Assembly: GCA_018398815.1 (NCBI GenBank)
Contig: CM031626.1
Coordinates: 40,463,730 to 40,527,729, forward strand
Length of the DNA: 64,000 nucleotides
Source: Conus ventricosus
Lineage: Eukaryota; Mollusca; Gastropoda; Neogastropoda; Conidae
Reading direction: 5' to 3'
The notes under the pieces are model-generated. The model had not been told where the DNA came from and searched no databases. It saw nothing but the letters and a program-made list of their open reading frames with translations. The position numbers and the translations under genes were made by a program. Positions 12,711 through 24,060 of the stretch are shown here, in pieces (the first letter of the stretch is position 1; every line of letters begins with the position of its first letter).

Positions 12711-12925
12711 AGGGGCCGCCATAACCTAGTGGACTCATGATCCAATGGTCGGGGTTTCGAATCCCGGTTTGGTCTTGGAAATTTTATCGTGGAATTTTTT
12801 CCAGCTCAAATTACCATAGTTCACCCTAATATCCCACCCTGGCCTCGCAGGTCTCAGGCTAATGTGACGGATCAGCCGTCCGCATATTCCTTGATTTGGG
12901 CACGGACGTTAAACCAACCCCAAAC
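12711..12925 (+). repeat. tRNA-derived SINE, tRNA head with internal deletion
   Basis: Nearly identical in form to the copy at 9,796-10,011, including the missing 12 bases in the tRNA head. The B box is at about 12,753-12,763. Plus orientation. Confidence 0.75.
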
Positions 12926-12929
12926 ATGA

Positions 12930-13160
12930 CAACTCTGTGCAAAGATTGCATTTTCACGATGTATTATGTCTATTGTAGGGCCTCTGGGTTGACAACATTT
13001 CTGGTCTCCCTGTTTGGCGCAAGTATATCAGTGTTTCTGCGCTTCCAGTTCGTGATGCTGCCAACGTAAATATTCCATGTGTAAAACACATAACGGTCAA
13101 TCTGCCCCACGGGATGAAAATGTCTGACCATGGCTCCTTGTTGATAGACAAAAATCAGAG
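12930..13160 (-). pseudogene. Helicase C-terminal stub
   Basis: About 230 bp of the PIF1-like helicase C-terminus on the minus strand, including the HGIFTLAASRTGSAETL segment (helicase motif VI region, catalytic arginine context). It then breaks off into the 120-bp minisatellite. The same break occurs at 33,240 and 38,340. Confidence 0.7.
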
Positions 13161-13189
13161 GGTGTTGCAGAGCATCATAACTTCGGTGT

Positions 13190-14470
13190 ATTTCTGAAAT
13201 CCTCTGCAGACTACCATTTCTTAAATTTAGAAATTAACCGTTTTTAAGAGTCAATTTTACGTTTCTGTTCATATTAGTTGTCTCTCATTGATCAGCGTGT
13301 AAAACTTCACCTGTATACCAAATTTCATCAAGAAAGGTCTAAATTTAGAAAAAAACGGATCTAACGGTGTTAACGCTCAATTTTAAGTTTCTGTTCGTGT
13401 AAGTTGTATATCATTGTTCAGCGTGTAAAACTGTTATCTGTATACCGAATTTCATCAGGAACAGTCTAAATTTATATAATAACGGCTTTTAACGGTCAAT
13501 TTTTACGTTTCCGTTCGTGTAGGTTGTATATCATTGTTCAGCGTGTAAAACTGCATCTGTATACCGAATTTCATCAAGAACGGTCTAAATTTATATAAAT
13601 AACTGTTTTTAACGGTCAATTTTGTTTCGGTTTTGTGTAAGTTGTATATCATTGTTAAGCATTTAAAACTACACCTGTATACCAAATTTCACCAAGAAAG
13701 GTCTAAATTTAGAAAAAATAATGATAAATTTAAAAGGGTTTTCAATGGTAATTTTAAGTTTTGTTCTTTTTGTTTCTTTTTAAAAGGTCTTTTTTTAAAG
13801 TTTCGGCTCGGAAAGTTGAAAAAATTTGTTCAGGGTAAAACTGCTTTTAATATGATTTAAATCAAGAACGGTCAAAAATTTAAATTAATAAGGGTTTTTT
13901 AAATGGCCCAATTTTAAGTTTGGGTTTTTCGTGTAAGTTGTATTCATTTTTAAACTTTTTAAAACCCAACCTGGTCCCAAAATTTCATAAGAAAGGCAAA
14001 ATTTAAAAAATAAGCTTTTAACGGTGTTATCTTTAAATTTGAAATTAAGGGTTTTTTTTTCGGTGTTTTAATTTTCTGTTCATTTAGTTGTACTCTTTGA
14101 TCGTGTGAAAAACTGCCCCTGCATTAAAAATTTCATCAAGAAAGGGTTTAAAATTTAAAAGGGGAAAAAAAACGGATTTTAAACGGTTTTTTAACGTCAA
14201 TTTTAAGTTTCCGTTCGGAAAGTTGCTTCGTGTTCAGCGTGTAAAACTGCATCTGTTTTACGAATTTTATCAGGAACGGTCTAAATTTATATAATAAGGG
14301 TTTTAACGGTCAATTTTCAGTTTCGGTTCGTGTAAGTTGTATTTCATTGTTGAGCATTTAAAACTACACCAGTATACCAATTTCATCAAGAAAGGTCTAA
14401 AATTAGAAAATAACGCTTTTTAACGGTGATAAATAACGGTCATAAAATTATCGAATGACCCAATGTTATC
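13190..14470. repeat. ~120-bp minisatellite of the Helitron unit
   Basis: Tandem units of about 119-126 bp, anchored by AACGGTCAATTTTAAGTTTC at for example 13,372, 13,491 and 13,611, and each carrying GTGTAAAACTGCATCTGTAT and a TCATCAAGAAAGGTCTAAAT-like block. Units become more diverged between 13,740 and 14,200. The array has homologues at 33,250-33,870 and 38,395-38,900. No coding function. Confidence 0.9.
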
Positions 14471-14676
14471 CACAGTATGTCCCTCTAGAATCATGCCAAG
14501 TTTGGTGGCGATCCGATGACTCCCTTTGCCACCAACGTCAGAAAAGTATTTTGATCGTTTTTAGGGGGGGGGGGGGGGGTACGTGTTGTTAACGGTTTTA
14601 ACGGTCATAAATAACTGTCGTAGAAACTGTCCAGTGACTCTATGTTACTCGGGATATGCCCCTCTAGCTTCGATGT
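14471..14676. repeat. AACGG-rich spacer of the Helitron unit, left of the Polinton
   Basis: Matches 33,870-34,076 of the next unit. It includes a G homopolymer (about 14,566-14,579) that is much shorter in the homologue. Interrupted on its right by the Polinton target duplication. Confidence 0.75.
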
Positions 14677-14681
14677 ACCTA
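14677..14681. repeat. target site duplication ACCTA (left)
   Basis: ACCTA precedes the left terminal repeat. The same five bases follow the right terminal repeat at 31,130-31,134. The uninterrupted homologous site near 34,070-34,080 has the flanking sequence only once. Confidence 0.8.
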
Positions 14682-14930
14682 AGAGAATGTAAAAATGCGG
14701 GTTTAAGACCGCCCATCTTATTTTGCACGAAAACCCCCCTTTTCACTTTACAAATCACGTCCATCACATGTCAGTTTTGACCAAATTTAACACCTGTTTT
14801 CCCAAAAAATTAACACCTCAAAACCATCATATATTGACAAAATTAGCACATTGAAACGGGGGTTTCCGTGCAGAATAACATGGGTGATCGTGAACCAACA
14901 TATTTACATTCTCTCCAGGAACATAAAAAA
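14682..14930. repeat. left terminal inverted repeat (itself a foldback)
   Basis: Reverse-complement match to 30,872-31,129. The repeat is also internally palindromic: it starts AGAGAATGTAAA and its inner part ends TTTACATTCTCT at 14,903-14,914. TGCACGAAAACCCCC (about 14,725) is mirrored by GGGGGTTTCCGTGCA (about 14,860). Confidence 0.88.
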
Positions 14931-15389
14931 TTAAACGCCCCGCGGGACTGAGCCCTTCTTACTCTTTTTAATATGCTCTTCTACTTCTAGATCTATTAAT
15001 AAATCAGAACTGGTTTTTCATCTTGTGTGTATGCTGTGCGCCCACACAACCATCTTGAATAGAAACTATAGAGCCGTTTAGCTATTTATCAATTTTTGGC
15101 AGCAGATGGGTGTGTGAGCGCACACACTGCATCGTCTCGTGCGCGACCGAAGCCCGGACAGCAACAGCGGCTACTCTAGCCTATTTATAACCAGTAGAGT
15201 ATTTTAGAACATTCGATGTAGGGACGCATCTTCCACGCGTAAACCGCCTATCAAATCAAGTGCCGAGCTTAAATCACGTGACATTTTGTTTTCATTAACT
15301 GTCTCACCATTTTACATTGGAGAGCCGTGCCGTTCAGGCGTACGAGAGAGACTGTGCTGTGCTGTGCTGTGATTTTGCCAAAATATTTA

Positions 15390-16245
15390 TGTCTCAAGAC
15401 AGCATTTCTTTAGAATTAGAGAGAGAACTTCTGGAATCGCAAGTTGCTCATCAAAATCTATTAGATTTCTCAACACAGCCATCAACTTTAATTCTACCTG
15501 ACATGGATCAAGCTTTTACTTTTCAACAAGCTTAAATCTCCCGTTACCACCGCCAAACACCGGCGGAATTGTGGACAGAGGAAGAAAGGGGTATTTTGCA
15601 AGAGAATCAAGACTACTTTAAAAAAATGACAGAAATAATTGAAAAGATTAAAAGGGAAGGACCACAGGATTTGCCAAAGAAGCCTAAAAGAAAGCTTGAG
15701 CAATTGTTAAAAGAAAAGAAAGGAGACAAAAAGGAGAACAGATCTTTCAACACCACAAGAATTACATAACTATCTTATGGCAAATCAGGCTGACATTCAA
15801 TCGGCTATTCCAGAGAAGCTTTTACTGATCAGATATTTTCCAAAACAACAAATGAAGCTGAAATTGTAGAAAGACTACAAAAAGGGATGAGAAATTTGAG
15901 GAGGCAAGATGCACAGTCCTTGCTGATTTACGTTCAGTTTGGCAACTTCTTGATTTTGTGTAACAATGGCATGAAAATGAAAGGAAAGAAGGGAGAGTGA
16001 AGGAAACATGGACTGTTTGGTTGAAAGCAAAAACCGGGTATTTGATGTTTACGCACGAAAATTACGTGCTGTTGCGAGCGTTCTTTTTGGTTACCCAGGA
16101 TTTTATGTTGTAGGACTTCCCTTTCGTTTTATTTCTGGCAAGCTGAATAAAATCAAAGCCATGCTGCAAGTTCCAGAATTTGCACAGCACTGGAGACAAG
16201 ATCCACACATAGCAAGTACAAGCGAGCTCCAGCAATCCCAGTAAT
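15390..16245 (+). pseudogene. Polinton terminal gene of unknown function (frameshifted)
   Basis: Several open pieces in different plus frames appear to be one protein. The first is MSQDSISLELERELLESQVA from 15,390. A lysine/glutamate-rich helical segment follows (about 15,569-15,765), and a last piece at 16,008-16,244 contains YARKLRAVASVLFGYPGFY. The first and last pieces are well separated, so this could also be two genes. I do not recognise a function. Position next to the TIR and helical, charged composition are all that can be said. Confidence 0.45.
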
Positions 16246-16707
16246 CGTTAACGGCGGAAGGCAACAGTTGAATCACAGCCTAAAAATAGAACCGATAAAC
16301 GCGTTAACGGTGACCTACTTGCTGGCATTTTTACTCCTGTCCCATGGCTTGCTGTTGTGGTTGGCCGCTTCAACGTTTTTACCCATTCATCGCCTCAATT
16401 CACCTGCTTAAAGGCTGTCTCAGACGGCTGCTGAGAGAACTTTGAAGAGATCTTGAGGTTATTGATTCAGGACTCTAATAAGTGATTTTAGCGGCCGTCT
16501 CGAATTTACGTCGTTCAAGTGCATACCACAAAAGCCCCTTTCACCCTTCCCCCCCACGCACCATCCTGTCTATTGTGTGTGAATGTTTCTTGTGTGTGTG
16601 TGTGTGTGGTGCGTGCGTGCGTGCGATCCAGATCATGTCTATAGCACAAAAACAGAGAAACTTATTAATTAATTTTTTTAATTTATGATTTTTTTTTGGG
16701 TTTAAAA

Positions 16708-17036
16708 ATGAAGGCCGAATTAGCAACAGAGCTTATTAATATACTTTACGAGTTGGATTGGGAGAGGGGGGCGATAAAGATCAGTTAAAAACAGGCTTGA
16801 AGAATTAATTACTGATCTTTTTAATCGTATAGACAGCGAGAAGATGTATTGGAAGCTATCGGCAAAATACCAGAGTTTTGGCCTAAACCAATTATAAAAT
16901 TGTTTGCTATTATAGTTGATTTAAAATGGCTCCTGAAGATGTTAATCTGACTGTTTCTACTACCCCTGAAGGAGTAGCTATTCGCTTTAATGAAGATCAT
17001 GTTTTACAATTAGATAAGACTATGAATAAGAGTTGA
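16708..17036 (+). pseudogene. small Polinton ORF, one or more frameshifts
   Basis: Starts MKAELATELINILYELDWE at 16,708 and is interrupted by a stop after 26 codons; the other frames continue a helical, acidic sequence. The last 36 codons (16,926-17,036) are open again, from MAPEDVNLTVSTTPEGVAIR to a TGA. Unknown function. It immediately precedes the intact small ORF at 17,075 and is likely in the same transcription unit. Confidence 0.45.
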
Positions 17037-17074
17037 ATTTACAATTGTTTTTTTATTTATTTTATATTAACAAA

Positions 17075-17338
17075 ATGGCTGCCGAGCTTAGTGAATCTGA
17101 TTTAAAAGATTGTAATGAACTATTTGACGAAACAATGAAATTATTAAAAATTGATTTTAGTGAATTTGGCTTTGAGAATGATGTAGACAATATAATAAAA
17201 GATAACAGTGAACTATTTAACGAAGCAATCAAAATGATAAACATTGACTGTAGTGATTCAGAAAAAGCTAAAATATTGGCGGGTGTTATTGTAAGGCTAA
17301 CGTGTCTTGAAGTGTTGCGGCACTTGGGCGAAGAATAA
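17075..17338 (+). CDS. small acidic protein of the Polinton, 87 residues, intact
   Basis: Open from MAAELSESDLKDCNELFDET to a TAA, with the start set by the ATG in ACAAAATGGCT, a good eukaryotic start context. The earlier in-frame ATG at 17,033 overlaps the end of the previous ORF and adds hydrophobic residues that do not fit the rest. The protein has two similar halves of about 30 residues, each with NELFDE/SELFNE and then IDxS, so it looks like an internal duplication of a helical unit. No family recognised. It is undamaged while the large genes of the same element are broken. Confidence 0.55.
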   Translation: MAAELSESDLKDCNELFDETMKLLKIDFSEFGFENDVDNIIKDNSELFNEAIKMINIDCSDSEKAKILAGVIVRLTCLEVLRHLGEE

Positions 17339-17339
17339 A

Positions 17340-18599
17340 ATGCCTGTTTTACTTACTTTGATTTACGTTTATTTTTTAATCTGCGTAAATATTGTGGCTT
17401 TAAAAAGGACGACTACAAGTAATTCGAGGCCCGGAAAAAACGATATACGAAAGGAAGAAATATTTAGCAGGCGACAAAACAATTAAGTATTTGTTCAGTG
17501 AAGTAGAAATCTTTATTATTTACCCTACAAAACGTTATTGAAACTGTAGCACATGCTATCTCTTAAAATCCCAGCAGTTCTTCTGATGGAGCGCCAAGTA
17601 AAAGCTGCTGTTGACCGTTCTGATTGATTTTATAACGCACGATGATAAACATGCAGTCTGGTGTCAAACAAGGCAGAAAGAAGAAATCAAGTATCACGAC
17701 TTTAACTCTAATGGGATGATACATGCTTACACCAGTTTAACCATGCAAGTGGGAGGCAAAGTTAGCGGCCCCCCCCCCCCCCCCCCCAAACGGGTTATGG
17801 TTGGGTCTGAGGGTTAAGTTCTGAAATCAAATGAAGACATACAAAGTTATAGCCTATAGTTGGGCAATTCTTACGTTCCTTCTAGGCAAAAGAGTTAGTT
17901 TTAAACGAGCAGTCTTTAATAAAAATAAAAAACAACCCCCCATTTTAAATTAATTCTGGACAAAAATGTGTTTTATGTGGACCTGTGTTTAGCAATCTAC
18001 ACCGTTAAAATAAATCATGCAAACTGTGTTTCAATTATGAAACCAATATAAGCAAGAGCTGTTCTTTGATATCATAACCTTTCCAGTAAGTATAGAATGC
18101 ATATTACAGTTTGAATGAGCAAACCAAAACCATAATCACTGTAATGATACAATGGTCTGTAGAGGCCAATATAGTGCCTCTAAGGGTTTCTCCAAAGCTC
18201 CCCCTTATGGAGGAATAACTTGACAAACATGTTGACTTGATACTGTGTTGCCGATGTTACAAAAGAGTCATTATGTATTTAATCAGAACAATAAGCTGAC
18301 CGTTAGAATATACGTCAAAACATAAATCTTGAATGGAGCTTGTGTAGAAGGTGTTTGCGCTGAATCCCAACTATTAGAAAGCAGCTGGCGAACATTAAAA
18401 ACTCGTTGTATAAAGTATTGTAGGTCTGCGGAACCAACTCATACACCTAAACCGGGGTATAAGGTTAGTTTTTAGAATATACACAAAAAGGAATGAGGTC
18501 CAGACGTAGTTTTATGCTGAATTTGGACTGGTCGTTCTTACCGCAGTACTTTTGGCCTGCAAACAGCAAGAACAGAAAACATCATTATTACTCACCATA
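17340..18599. other. no gene recognised
   Basis: AT-rich Polinton interior with a C homopolymer at about 17,769-17,787. Short ORFs here lack conserved character. The right part may hold the decayed N-terminus of the DNA polymerase. Confidence 0.5.
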
Positions 18600-20910
18600 G
18601 ATCTGTTCTTATGAGTTTATTGTTGTTAGGTCAGACGGTCAAACACACAACACCTGAGATTTACAGAGGCCCAAACAGCAGCCAGCAGATTTCTAGATCA
18701 GATGAAACACTTCGCAATCAGTTATCCAACCATCTAATCTTTCGACATTGTTATGACTTCCTGAGACCAAAGAAACGTTATGGTCATTACACCACTGTTG
18801 ATTTGTTATAAAGATTTTAATTAGGCACGTCCGTAAGTGACTCGATAACAATTCCTGGAAAGTTCAGGAGGGGCTGAGCACAACAATTGTACATCTTCAG
18901 CTTAAGGTTGACCCTAATGACATGGAAAATGCCTTTCTTCTTTCATAACTACGGAGAGCTACGATTCTCATTTGATCATGCAAGCAGTGACTTCTGAATA
19001 TAAGAGGGTTACCTGCATTGCACAGTCTTCAGAAAAGTACATGACTTTTAATCTGGACTCTTTATCCTTTTATGACCTCTGCCCAAATCTGATGGTAGAT
19101 TTAGATATGTTAGCAGGATCGCACAAGACTTTCCATCACTAAACATTACTTTGTCACATCTTTAGTGCGTAAACGAGTTTACCCCTATGAATACATGAAC
19201 TCGTGGGATTGGTTGATGAAGACTCGACTTCCTCCTAAGGTGCTTTCTTTTCTCAGTCTTAGAGGGCAAAGTACATAAACTGACTCTGACTACGAATTAA
19301 GCCGAAAGCATGGACAGATTGACACTGTGAAACGATGGGCGACTCTCATGAACAAATTTATTGGCTGAGGGTGCTTATGCCAGGACGTCTTTCAAATTAC
19401 TATCTCATGGCATGAAACATTACACTTAGATCATCACATTACATCTCTGCCGCCACAGGGCCTATCTTGGGATGCTTTCTTAAAGTCTCACACATTTCAG
19501 TTTGACTTTATATCTGATTTACCACACTCCAGATGATTAAGCCGGCGTGAGGGGAGGTATTAGCATGGCCTAACATCCTTACTGCCCATAGCTAACAACA
19601 ATTATTTAGACGACTATGACCCCATATAACCATCCAACTATCTTATGTACTTAGACGCAACAATCTCTATGGGATGGGCCATGAGTCAACCGCTCCACTT
19701 GAGAAAATTTAAAATGATAAAGGCCCTCATCAATGATTTATTACTGGGTAGGTGTGTTGTCACAGCTTACGCCTGATAATCACAGCAGGACTAATCTTGG
19801 ATGTAGACTTAGAATATCCTAAAGTATTACACGATCTCACAAACGATTACCCCCTTAGCCGCAGAAGATTAAAGATGAGTCCTATTGAACCGCCTAAACT
19901 TGATTCCCATTCTTTGCTCACCAAAAAAACTATAAGTATGTGTGTCAGACAGGACTCCTACAAGTCTGTATCTAAGACACGGACTTAAACGAAGAGCTGT
20001 TTCATAGGAATCATTGCTTTGGACCAAGACCCTTTATGAGGACATACCATTCCAAGATAAGACAACTGATCTTAGACCCAAGCCACTTGACGCTTCAGAA
20101 TATAATGACTTTCTTTATTCTGAATGAACAACAGCTGTTTGTTAAAACCATTGGAGAACGTACAACAACCGCAAAGATGTTAAAATTAGTTACAAAGAAA
20201 ACCAAGCAATTAAGTTGCACTCTAAAACTAACTATCAAGACTTAAGATGATGTAACGACAGCTTGGTTGGCATTAGGATGAAGAAAAAGGATGTTAAGTT
20301 TGACAAGCCGGATGTTTATCGGCTTGACTGTATAGAGTTGTCAAAGTTATTGATTGTTAGAATTTCTTGTACGAATACTTTAAACCGCTGTTACCAGGCG
20401 CAAGAGTATTTCTCAGACACTGATTGTTTTCATTCTAGACGTTCCACAGAAGACTTTATAAGGATTTTGAAACAGAAGTAGTAAAGGAAATGATGGTTGG
20501 TACGACACATGTGACTATCCTTAAGACAGTCCTTTTACATTCACCAGTGAACAAGAAAGTGATTGGAAAGATGACGGATGTGAACTTAATGGGACAGTTA
20601 TAAAAGGGTATATGTTGGTTTGGGCAATGATGTATAGCGTTAGCCAGCCAGACTTCTGTTTATGAAAGAAGGACTAAGCTAGTATAGGAAGTTGTCAAAA
20701 TAATATATCTCACGGATAACTACAAGCAAGCTCTCTTGAAAACACAAGTATTTTATCACACAAATGTTAATCTGCACTCTACTCTTTCATCTTAGTAAAC
20801 ACAACTGCCTGTTAACATGAGTCATAGGTCTCGAACATTAACAAGAGAACTTTCGTCAATCCTGAGTTCTCATTGCTGTAGGGCACTGGAGAACTTGAAA
20901 AGATTAACTT
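18600..20910 (+). pseudogene. polB: Polinton family B DNA polymerase (protein-primed type), decayed
   Basis: Recognisable pieces in order: RKRVYPYEYMNSWDWLMKT (about 19,170) upstream of the palm; the LSWDA-like block (about 19,465); the palm motif A region with NNLYGM, a damaged NNLYGW (about 19,650); DVDLEYPKVLHDLTNDYPLS (about 19,804-19,860); MKKKDVKFDKPDVYRLD (about 20,279); and motif C as SDTDC near 20,416-20,430, where DTDS is usual. A C-terminal piece with LTDNYKQALLKTQVFYHTN is near 20,715. The family replicates the element using a protein primer. Dozens of stops and frameshifts show this copy is dead. The start is not definable. Confidence 0.85.
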
Positions 20911-20929
20911 GACTGACTAATACTTAAAG

Positions 20930-21200
20930 AACCTAACTAGTACTTATTAAGAAAACCTATCATGAACTTACTTAAGAAAATAACAAAGAACTTAACTTTA
21001 AAACCTAACGAGTACTTATTTTAAGAACATAATAGTACGTATTTAAGAACCTAACGAGTAATTAAAATGAACTTATATTTAACATGTATTTAACTTGTAA
21101 TTTACTTGTAGTTACTTAAATAAGTACTTTCTATTTAACTAACGTACTTGTACTTATTTAGTTCTTAACTTGTACTTTTTATCTAGGTCTTAAAACTATT
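20930..21200. repeat. short imperfect direct and inverted repeats built on CTAACGAGTACTTA
   Basis: About five copies of an AAGAACCTAACGAGTACTTA-like unit are followed by inverted versions (AAGTACTTGTACTTATTTAG and similar). Very AT-rich. Lies between polymerase and integrase. It could be an expanded minisatellite or a remnant of a regulatory region; nothing decides between these. Confidence 0.6.
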
Positions 21201-22489
21201 CCATAGATAATGGCGTCTACTGCAGGAGGTTGCTCTTTTTTTGCAGAAGTTGGTTCTTCTTTTACAGTGGGATCTTGTGCGCGTTGTTGTTAGGTATGGT
21301 GTTTATTTGTTTGCTACAAAAACCACCCTAACAACAGCAGCATCACCAATACATAATGATACATCTTAGTGTTTGATTGTGAGTTGTGTTGATGTTAATT
21401 TGTGGTGTTGTTGGCCGGTGGCGTATGCTGTATTAATACTCTATCAATTTTTGTTTTGCGGATTGGTTTGTTTTCTCAGTCTTGTTCAATTCAGCTTAGT
21501 TTACGCCAGCCTCAACACGCCCAGGATTTTTAGCCTTCTGTAACATTATCACTTGCGATACATTCACTTGAGGGAATTCACTTGCTCTGTGGAAGGTTCT
21601 GCGGATTGTCCTGTAGCGTTTTTTTCCTGATCGCTTCTTTTTTTATTACAATTAAATTTAAATGATCAAAAATTAATATGATTAAACGCACCTAATTTTT
21701 CCCAGGATGAATGGGCCAACATCGTCCCATATATCTGTAATACATGTCACATGCAAGAGTTTCTAAGGAACTTGTTTTTAAAAACCGGATTCTTGTGATT
21801 AGTCGTGTTTTAAATCTTCTTCTGAATCTACCGGCGCTTATCTTACTTACTAACTTAGCATATAAACTAATCATTGTCTGAACCCACTGATCTAACCATT
21901 TTTGACCCTAGCTGTGCTTCGTACATGCGTAGCCCTTCAACGTCTGAAGTTAGGCAGTTGCTGAATCTGTTCAATATTAGTTCAAAACCTACATACTGTC
22001 TAGTTTTTCCACTCGCAGCTAGAGAATATATTCTTTTCTTTATGGCAGTTGTCTACGGTGGTAGTAGCTTGCCCCTCACACTTTAATAGTTCGTCACAAA
22101 TCCATTTTTTAACTATAAAAAATAATATAATACTTTTAAAACCATTGGCGTTTAAAGTTGGTTATTTAATGCGTGCCTAGCGTTGGTGTTATAGTTTATT
22201 CAACCCTTGACAAAATTGTTTGTTAGGGTAAAACCGGACACCGTGGGGAAGATAGAAGTTTCGCCTAACTAGTTTGCATCTTTATTTTAGCTTTAACAAC
22301 AAAAAGAATATCTGATAAACGCAATAGACCAGCCTTTCGTATTATGATTTATTTTAATTATTTTTTTAGTTATTAAAAAAAGATGATTGAAAAAAAAGAT
22401 TTTCAATACGATTTTTACCCACTCTGTTGTAATTAGTGGCCTTTAGTATAGGTTATAGCGTGTTAGCAAAAAAAAAAAACATGTTTAGA
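21201..22489. other. no gene recognised between polymerase and integrase
   Basis: Open pieces of 60-70 codons on both strands (for example 21,692-21,874 minus, arginine-rich; 21,874-22,086 plus) match nothing I recognise. A protease or ATPase would be expected somewhere in this element but no catalytic motif is visible here. Confidence 0.4.
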
Positions 22490-24060
22490 AGAAGACGGCT
22501 GAGCTAGGACGGTTAGACTTTGAGGCGTTGTCAAGGTTATGTTGTAATTTCTGCAGGGATTGCGTCTAAAAAAACCTTCTTGTTGCCAGGGGATTTATCC
22601 CAGAAAATATTAGTTCGTAGAATAGGTTAATTAATAAGAAAATATTTATATAAAGATGGCGGGAGTAGTTATGTTGGTACAGAGGATGCTATTGTTAATG
22701 CTTTAGCCTTCTCTGGAAAAATTATTGTTTAGTAAAATTGCGGGTCCGATGAAGAAAGAGAACGCCATTATAAGCATTAGAAGAGCAGCTAAGGCAAGGG
22801 ACGCTTATGAGTAGTACGAATTCTCCCTAGACTTTATTAATATAAAAAAGTTAAGGGAACAGGGACATGCAGAGCACACATTTACAGGACGTTGATGAGG
22901 CATTGAATCGAGTATTACTTAGGCAGGAAAGAAGTTTCTAAATCCACCGCTCCAGAACTGTTTCTCACTTTTATGAACCATCAGAAGAAACAGACAAATA
23001 GCGAATTGGTTTATGTGGGTGCTATGGGGTGCAATCATTCTTCTCGCATATTCTCAATCTAAAAATTATAGTTAAAATGAAAATAAGAGATTAGTTAAAT
23101 TATGGATAAAAATTATTATTCTCTAAAGGTTTTTGGAAAGGAAGACTGCTATTGAAAAAACTGGTTAAAGCTGATAGAGTGTTCTTAATCAGATGCGAAA
23201 AGACTGGCTTTCAAAACAAGCATGTTGGCAAATATATCTGCCGCTCCCATAAAGAATAATAAGGGACTAGATTTGTTAACTCTGTTCCAAATGCACCCAC
23301 CAGATGGACTTGCTGTATCTTCCACATGACAAAGAGAAGAAAAAAGTTTAAGTATGCTCTGACAGTTGTTGGACATGGCTTCAAGATACCAAAGGACGCT
23401 GAACCATTTAACGGATTAAAAGACCTCAACTGCTGTGGCTGTGGCTTTACAAACAGATATACATGCGAGGCCATTATAGTATCTAGGTTGATCCAGGTTG
23501 ATGAATGGAAAAGAGTTTAAGGCTCTGCCTAATCCCAGTTGTTTTTAAAACATCAAGTTGCAGTTAGGAGGAGGGATCCCAGGCAAACCATCGATCACAT
23601 AGCGCTCCTAGAAGAAAATTTATAAATCTTGCTGAAGATGTTTACCTATCAATATCACAGAAAATTTATGGACAGAACACCTAACACTGAACTGGGGTTA
23701 GGAGATGCCGGCAGTCTTACATGCCATGATCAATGAAGATTTTTTTATGCAACATGGTTGAAACCAGTAAACGCGGATTAACTTTAAAAAAAATTAGCCA
23801 TTATGTAGATGTGCTGGGGACTCAAAAAACTCTTGCCGTTTGGACTATATAAGTAAGAGATGGTATGCTACTGGGAGAGGCATAGGCGCGATGTTAGAAT
23901 TAGAGCCACGCCAGAATCCCCTTATGATGCGTAGATGTATACTATGAAGTTGAAAGAATCATAAAAACGATCCTCCCGTAGATTATTTAAGAGAAAACTC
24001 CCTTTCCTCTCTTGTGGTGTACTACGTATAAAAGGCCTGCCCTAAAAGATCGTTGGTATC
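22490..24060 (+). pseudogene. Polinton retroviral-type integrase, decayed
   Basis: Plus-strand pieces give the N-terminal helical region (about 23,105-23,210) and then the catalytic core. HQMDLLYLPHD (about 23,293-23,328) carries the first catalytic aspartate. KFKYALTVV follows at about 23,345. The second aspartate is in IQVDE at about 23,495. A frameshifted block near 23,590-23,660 holds the glutamate region. The C-terminal part includes YVDVLGTQKTLAVWT (about 23,800). These are hallmarks of the Polinton DDE integrase that inserts the element and makes 5-6-bp target duplications. Multiple frameshifts. Confidence 0.82.

Noticed and set aside
17611..17817. Proline-rich small protein
   Set aside because: The proline run is a C homopolymer; the frame has no other support.
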